A stretch of DNA of 8,121 bases. It comes from an uncultured Alphaproteobacteria bacterium (GTDB taxonomy: Bacteria > Pseudomonadota > Alphaproteobacteria > Rhizobiales > Hyphomicrobiaceae). The notes beneath the pieces were generated by a model that saw nothing but the letters and a program-made list of their open reading frames with translations, was not told the origin of the DNA and ran no database searches. Positions within the stretch are counted from its first letter, which is position 1; every line of letters starts with the position of its first letter. Positions 6,027 through 8,121 of the stretch are shown here, one piece after another. The stretch lies in the NCBI GenBank assembly GCA_937950105.1, contig CALFEM010000531.1, positions 1-8,121 of the forward strand, written 5' to 3'. The translations under genes and the position numbers were made by a program.

Positions 6027-6469
6027 CGGGGCTGCCGCAGCGGCTGTCCCTCGTCACGCTCGGCGTCGCAGATGTCGGCCGTTCGCGCGCCTTCTACGAA
6101 GCGCTGGGCCTCAGGTCGGCCGCGTTCGACAGTCCCGGCGTCGCTTTCTTCGACATGAACGGTGTCATCCTCGCGGTGTTTGGCCGCGATGCGCTGGCCG
6201 AGGATGCCAACGTCATGGCCGAGGGGCGGGGCTTCTCCGGCATCGCGCTGGCGATCAACGTCGACAGTGCCGCCGCCGTCGATGAGGTGCTGGCCAGCGT
6301 CGCGGCGCGCGGTGCCCGCATCACGCAACCGGCGCGCAAGGTGTTCTGGGGCGGCTATTCGGGCTATTTCCGCGACCCCGACGGCTATCTCTGGGAGATC
6401 GCCCACAATCCGTTCTGGCCGCTCGACGAGCACGGGCGGCCGGTCCTGCCGAAGCCTGCCGAGACATGA
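6020..6469 (+). CDS. VOC (glyoxalase/bleomycin-resistance fold) family protein
   Basis: The 149-residue protein has the two beta-alpha-beta-beta-beta modules of the vicinal oxygen chelate fold. Module 1 starts with LSLVTLGVADVGRSRAFYEA (residues 9-28). Module 2 runs through GFSGIALAINVDSAAAVDEV (71-90) to GGYSGYFRDPDGYLWEIAHN (111-130). Glu126 sits at the usual C-terminal metal-ligand position, but the first strand has Thr/Leu where many members have a His or Gln ligand, so metal binding is uncertain. The substrate is unknown. The ATG at 6020 lies inside the end of the preceding gene (7-base overlap), with GGAAGGG directly before it; an in-frame GTG three codons earlier is possible. Its stop overlaps the next start as ATGA, which indicates translational coupling. 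Confidence 0.9.
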   Translation: MLTGLPQRLSLVTLGVADVGRSRAFYEALGLRSAAFDSPGVAFFDMNGVILAVFGRDALAEDANVMAEGRGFSGIALAINVDSAAAVDEVLASVAARGARITQPARKVFWGGYSGYFRDPDGYLWEIAHNPFWPLDEHGRPVLPKPAET

Positions 6470-6942
6470 GCCCCATGACCAACATGAACCACGACAGCTA
6501 TCCCGACGATTACCTGATGCACATCCTGTCGACGACGCGCGCCATTGCGCTGGTCGGCGCCAGCGCCAACATCAGCCGCCCGAGCTACGTCGTCATGGGC
6601 TACCTGCTCGCCAAAGGGTACCGTGTGTACCCCGTGAACCCCGGTCATGCCGGCGGCCAGATCCATGGCCAGAAGGTCTACGGCTGCCTGACCGACGTGC
6701 CCGGCCCGGTCGATATGGTCGACATCTTCCGCAACTCCGCCGCCGCCCATGACGTCGTGCGCACCGCCATCGGCGAAAAGGACCGGCTCGGCCTCAAGTC
6801 GGTCTGGATGCAGATCGGTGTGCGCAACGATGCCGCCGCTGCCGAAGCCGAGGCCGCCGGCCTGGAGGTCGTCATGGACCATTGCCCGAAGATCGAATAC
6901 GCCCGCCTCGCCGGACGTGCGGGCTGGGCCACAGGCCGCTGA
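6466..6942 (+). CDS. CoA-binding domain protein (YccU/COG1832-like)
   Basis: The 158-residue cytoplasmic protein is a single Rossmann-type CoA-binding domain, similar to the N-terminal domain of succinyl-CoA synthetase alpha but without a ligase module. Seen in sequence are IALVGASANISRPSYVVMGY (27-46), the strand RVYPVNPG (53-60), the VDMVDIFRN strand (82-90), SVWMQIGV (112-119) and the C-terminal signature VVMDHCPKIEY (135-145), which is typical of the family. Family members bind CoA, but no catalytic activity is firmly assigned. The ATG at 6466 overlaps the preceding stop by four bases (ATGA); a second ATG at 6475 is also plausible. It is the last gene of the operon, and only a weak dyad (GGCGC/GCGCC, 6965-6982) follows it. 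Confidence 0.93.
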   Translation: MSPMTNMNHDSYPDDYLMHILSTTRAIALVGASANISRPSYVVMGYLLAKGYRVYPVNPGHAGGQIHGQKVYGCLTDVPGPVDMVDIFRNSAAAHDVVRTAIGEKDRLGLKSVWMQIGVRNDAAAAEAEAAGLEVVMDHCPKIEYARLAGRAGWATGR

Positions 6943-7016
6943 AAATTCGCGGTTGCGCGATTGCGGCGCCATCAGTTGCGCCCGGAGACCTGACGCACGC
7001 CCTCGAATTGCCGCGA

Positions 7017-7110
7017 AACGCGCTCATCCTCCGGGCACGCCGGAGGAAAGGGGGACTTTGCATTCCGCCGCACGGGTCTCAGAGGTGAACCAGATCCGTG
7101 TTTCCGCGTT
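7017..7110 (+). promoter_or_regulatory. Candidate structured RNA leader upstream of the ribA-like gene
   Basis: Three helices are compatible with one fold. AACGCG (7017-7022) pairs with CGCGTT (7105-7110) and encloses two hairpins: TCCTCCGG/CCGGAGGA (7027-7034 with 7040-7047, loop GCACG) and CACGGGTCT/AGATCCGTG (7071-7079 with 7092-7100, one G-U pair, 12-base loop). Together they make a three-way junction. Downstream, CCCT/AGGG (7122-7133) and GGAC/GTCC (7151-7163) can form further stems. The 270-bp gap has no convincing gene. It does not match the FMN riboswitch consensus. Whether it is transcribed is unknown. Confidence 0.35.
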
Positions 7111-7157
7111 AAAGAACTGGACCCTACCGAGGGCTGCTGCGACGAGGAGGGGACTTT
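7050..7157 (+). repeat. Two copies of GGGGACTTT, 98 bp apart
   Basis: GGGGACTTT occurs at 7051-7059 and again at 7149-7157, with similar following bases (GCATTCCGCC and ACGTCCTGCCCC). The motif GTCC-TG-CCCC after the second copy (7160-7169) is complementary to the GGGGAC of either copy, so the two could compete for pairing. Confidence 0.4.
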
Positions 7158-7212
7158 ACGTCCTGCCCCTGTTGCGAGCATATTCCCGCCCGACGTCCTT
7201 CTGGAGAGTTAG

Positions 7213-7848
7213 ATGAAGTCCAATGCGGTGCAGTCCGTCGACCTGAAGATTGACTGGTCGGCTCAAACAATCTTGCCTATCGAGTTCCGTGGCGAAGAGC
7301 TGGTACTCGACGCGAAGGCCTATCAGGGCAAAGACCCGACCTACCAGGCACTGGCGCTGATCCATCGGTCCGAGGAGGCCGCCAACGACGAGCTGCCGAT
7401 CGTTCGTGTTCATTCGGGCTGCGTCACGGGCGACATCTTCCATTCGCTGCGTTGCGACTGCTATCAGCAGCTGCAGGCGGCGCTGGAGCGGATCGTCAAC
7501 TCTCCGGTCGGCGTTCTGCTCTATTTGCCCTACCACGAGGGGCGCGGCATCGGACTGGTCAACAAGATCCGCGCCTATGCGCTGCAGGACCAGGGCCTCG
7601 ATACCGTCGATGCGAACATCGAGATCGGCGCGCCGATCGATGCGCGCGAGTATGGTCTCGCCGCCGACATCCTGTTCGATCTCGGCATGCCGGCGATCCG
7701 TCTGTTGTCGAACAACCCGGCCAAGGTCGAGGCGCTGAAGGCCGAGGGCATCAAGGTCGTCGAGCAGCTCGCCGTGCAGACAGAGCCGAGCCTTTACAAC
7801 AAGCGTTATCTCGAGACCAAGCGCGTGCGTATGGCGCACAAGCTCTGA
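7213..7848 (+). CDS. ribA: GTP cyclohydrolase II-like protein (RibA family)
   Basis: GTP cyclohydrolase II opens GTP to a 2,5-diamino-ribosylaminopyrimidinone phosphate, the first step of riboflavin synthesis. The 211-residue protein spans a complete domain. The zinc cysteines are Cys70, Cys81 and Cys83 in GCVTGDIFHSLRCDC. The EGRGIGLVNKIRAYALQDQG block (109-128) includes Tyr122, and DAREYG (143-148) includes Arg145; these correspond to E. coli Tyr105 and Arg128. RLLSNNPAKV (163-172) and RYLETKRVRMAH (198-209) complete the family pattern. Oddities: the usual HSECLTGD reads HSGCVTGD, and the usual YLRQEGRG reads YLPYHEGRG. It is not fused to a RibB domain. GGAG, 6 bases before the ATG at 7213, sets the start. 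It may be a paralogue serving another pathway; the symbol is given by family only. Confidence 0.88.
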   Translation: MKSNAVQSVDLKIDWSAQTILPIEFRGEELVLDAKAYQGKDPTYQALALIHRSEEAANDELPIVRVHSGCVTGDIFHSLRCDCYQQLQAALERIVNSPVGVLLYLPYHEGRGIGLVNKIRAYALQDQGLDTVDANIEIGAPIDAREYGLAADILFDLGMPAIRLLSNNPAKVEALKAEGIKVVEQLAVQTEPSLYNKRYLETKRVRMAHKL

Positions 7849-7877
7849 TCCCGGAATAAATCACCGAACGTGCGATG

Positions 7878-7903
7878 AGCCGCGGACTTTCGTTCGCGGC
7901 TTT
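7878..7903 (+). terminator. Terminator after the ribA-like gene
   Basis: AGCCGCGGAC (7878-7887) pairs with GTTCGCGGCT (7892-7901), 10 bp with one G-U pair, around the loop TTTC. It is followed by TTGTCG, so the T-tract is short. It lies 30 bases beyond the ribA-like stop. Confidence 0.68.
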
Positions 7904-7958
7904 GTCGTGGGTATCGCGATGTGGCGCCCCGCTCCGCGCTCGATGCGTGCCAACGATT

Positions 7959-8068
7959 GGCGCGCGCTCCGATCGACCGAGCCCTTGCGAGGGCGTCAAT
8001 CGGCAGCGCAATCGGCGCGCGCTCCGATCGACCGAGCCCCTGCGAGGGCGTCAATCGGCAGCGCAATC
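7959..8068. repeat. Two head-to-tail copies of a 55-bp palindromic repeat
   Basis: Copy 1 (7959-8013) and copy 2 (8014-8068) are directly adjacent and differ at one base (T at 7985, C at 8040). Each copy folds on itself: GCGC, CCGAT, GAC and GCCCT on the left pair in order with AGGGC, GTC, ATCGG and GCGC on the right around TGCG, giving a broken 17-bp stem in copy 1. The single difference removes the loop-closing pair in copy 2. The unit length is not a multiple of three and no gene covers it, so it is intergenic. It resembles REP-type palindromic elements in design, but I do not recognise the sequence as a named family. Confidence 0.85.
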
Positions 8069-8080
8069 GAGGACCGTTGC

Positions 8081-8121
8081 TCATTCCCGCTGCAGCTCGG
8101 CGATCGGGTCGCCCTTGCCGG
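8081..8121 (-). CDS. Possible C-terminal end of a minus-strand gene (partial)
   Basis: On the minus strand, one frame entering from the right edge reads GKGDPIAELQRE and ends at TGA (8083-8081). It is the only evidence of a gene here: 12 residues, no identifiable domain. The composition looks protein-like, and the position, convergent with the ribA-like gene beyond its terminator and the repeats, fits a gene end. The family cannot be named. Confidence 0.4.
   Translation of the reverse strand, partial: GKGDPIAELQRE

Noticed and set aside
7155..7184. Possible promoter TTTACG-18-CATATT before the ribA-like gene
   Set aside because: Both boxes are weak and lie inside the candidate RNA structure; not strong enough to annotate.
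6943..7212. FMN riboswitch, 6S RNA, SRP RNA or RNase P RNA
   Set aside because: I looked for the FMN box pattern, the SRP GGAAGGAAGCAG loop and the RNase P core; only short partial resemblances were found (GAGGAAAG, GGTGAACC).
7959..8068. CRISPR array
   Set aside because: The two units are directly adjacent with no spacers, and the unit length of 55 bp is outside the usual repeat size.
7806..8084. Minus-strand open frames across the 55-bp repeats
   Set aside because: They run through the ribA-like terminator and the palindromic repeats; the encoded peptide reflects only the repeat sequence.

Overview
The window is GC-rich with densely packed short operons. It looks like chromosomal DNA of an alphaproteobacterium, most likely Hyphomicrobiales (Rhizobiales). 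The reasons are the rplM-rpsI-argC neighbourhood with a PaaI-type thioesterase and an enoyl-CoA hydratase-like gene close by, an N-terminally extended S9 protein, and alphaproteobacteria-like promoters (TTGACA -35, weak -10). I see no tRNA, rRNA, transposase, phage gene or CRISPR array. This is mostly ordinary core genome with some lineage-specific additions.

Left part, minus strand (positions 1-3760). Transcription runs from right to left: a PaaI-family hotdog thioesterase (3759-3286), then the ribosomal operon rplM-rpsI (2990-2035) with its own TTGACA promoter near 3150 and a strong hairpin terminator near 1975. Next come a TerC/YjbE-type seven-helix membrane protein (1805-1050) and argC of arginine biosynthesis (943-14). 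A perfect 11-bp inverted repeat between terC and argC contains the likely argC -35 box at its centre.

Middle, plus strand (3882-5128). Two tandem genes of identical length encode small secreted or periplasmic proteins. They are clear paralogues of each other, and I do not recognise the family. Each is followed by a hairpin that could act as a terminator, and each is preceded by a short inverted repeat.

Right part, plus strand (5199-6942). A three-gene operon with overlapping stop and start codons encodes an ECHDC3-like crotonase-fold protein lacking both canonical catalytic glutamates, a VOC/glyoxalase-fold protein and a small CoA-binding-domain protein. The set suggests an acyl-CoA-related or other CoA-linked function, but no pathway can be named from sequence. 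A 270-bp gap that can fold into a three-way-junction-like structure then leads into a stand-alone GTP cyclohydrolase II-like gene (ribA family). That gene keeps its zinc cysteines but has unusual residues in two otherwise well-conserved motifs.

Right edge. After the ribA-like terminator come two head-to-tail copies of a 55-bp, internally palindromic repeat differing at one base. The last 41 bases look like the C-terminal end of a minus-strand gene.

The most unusual items are the secreted paralogue pair, the 55-bp palindromic tandem repeat, the candidate structured leader of the ribA-like gene, and the hydratase-like protein without its catalytic glutamates. None is strong evidence for a new multi-gene system.
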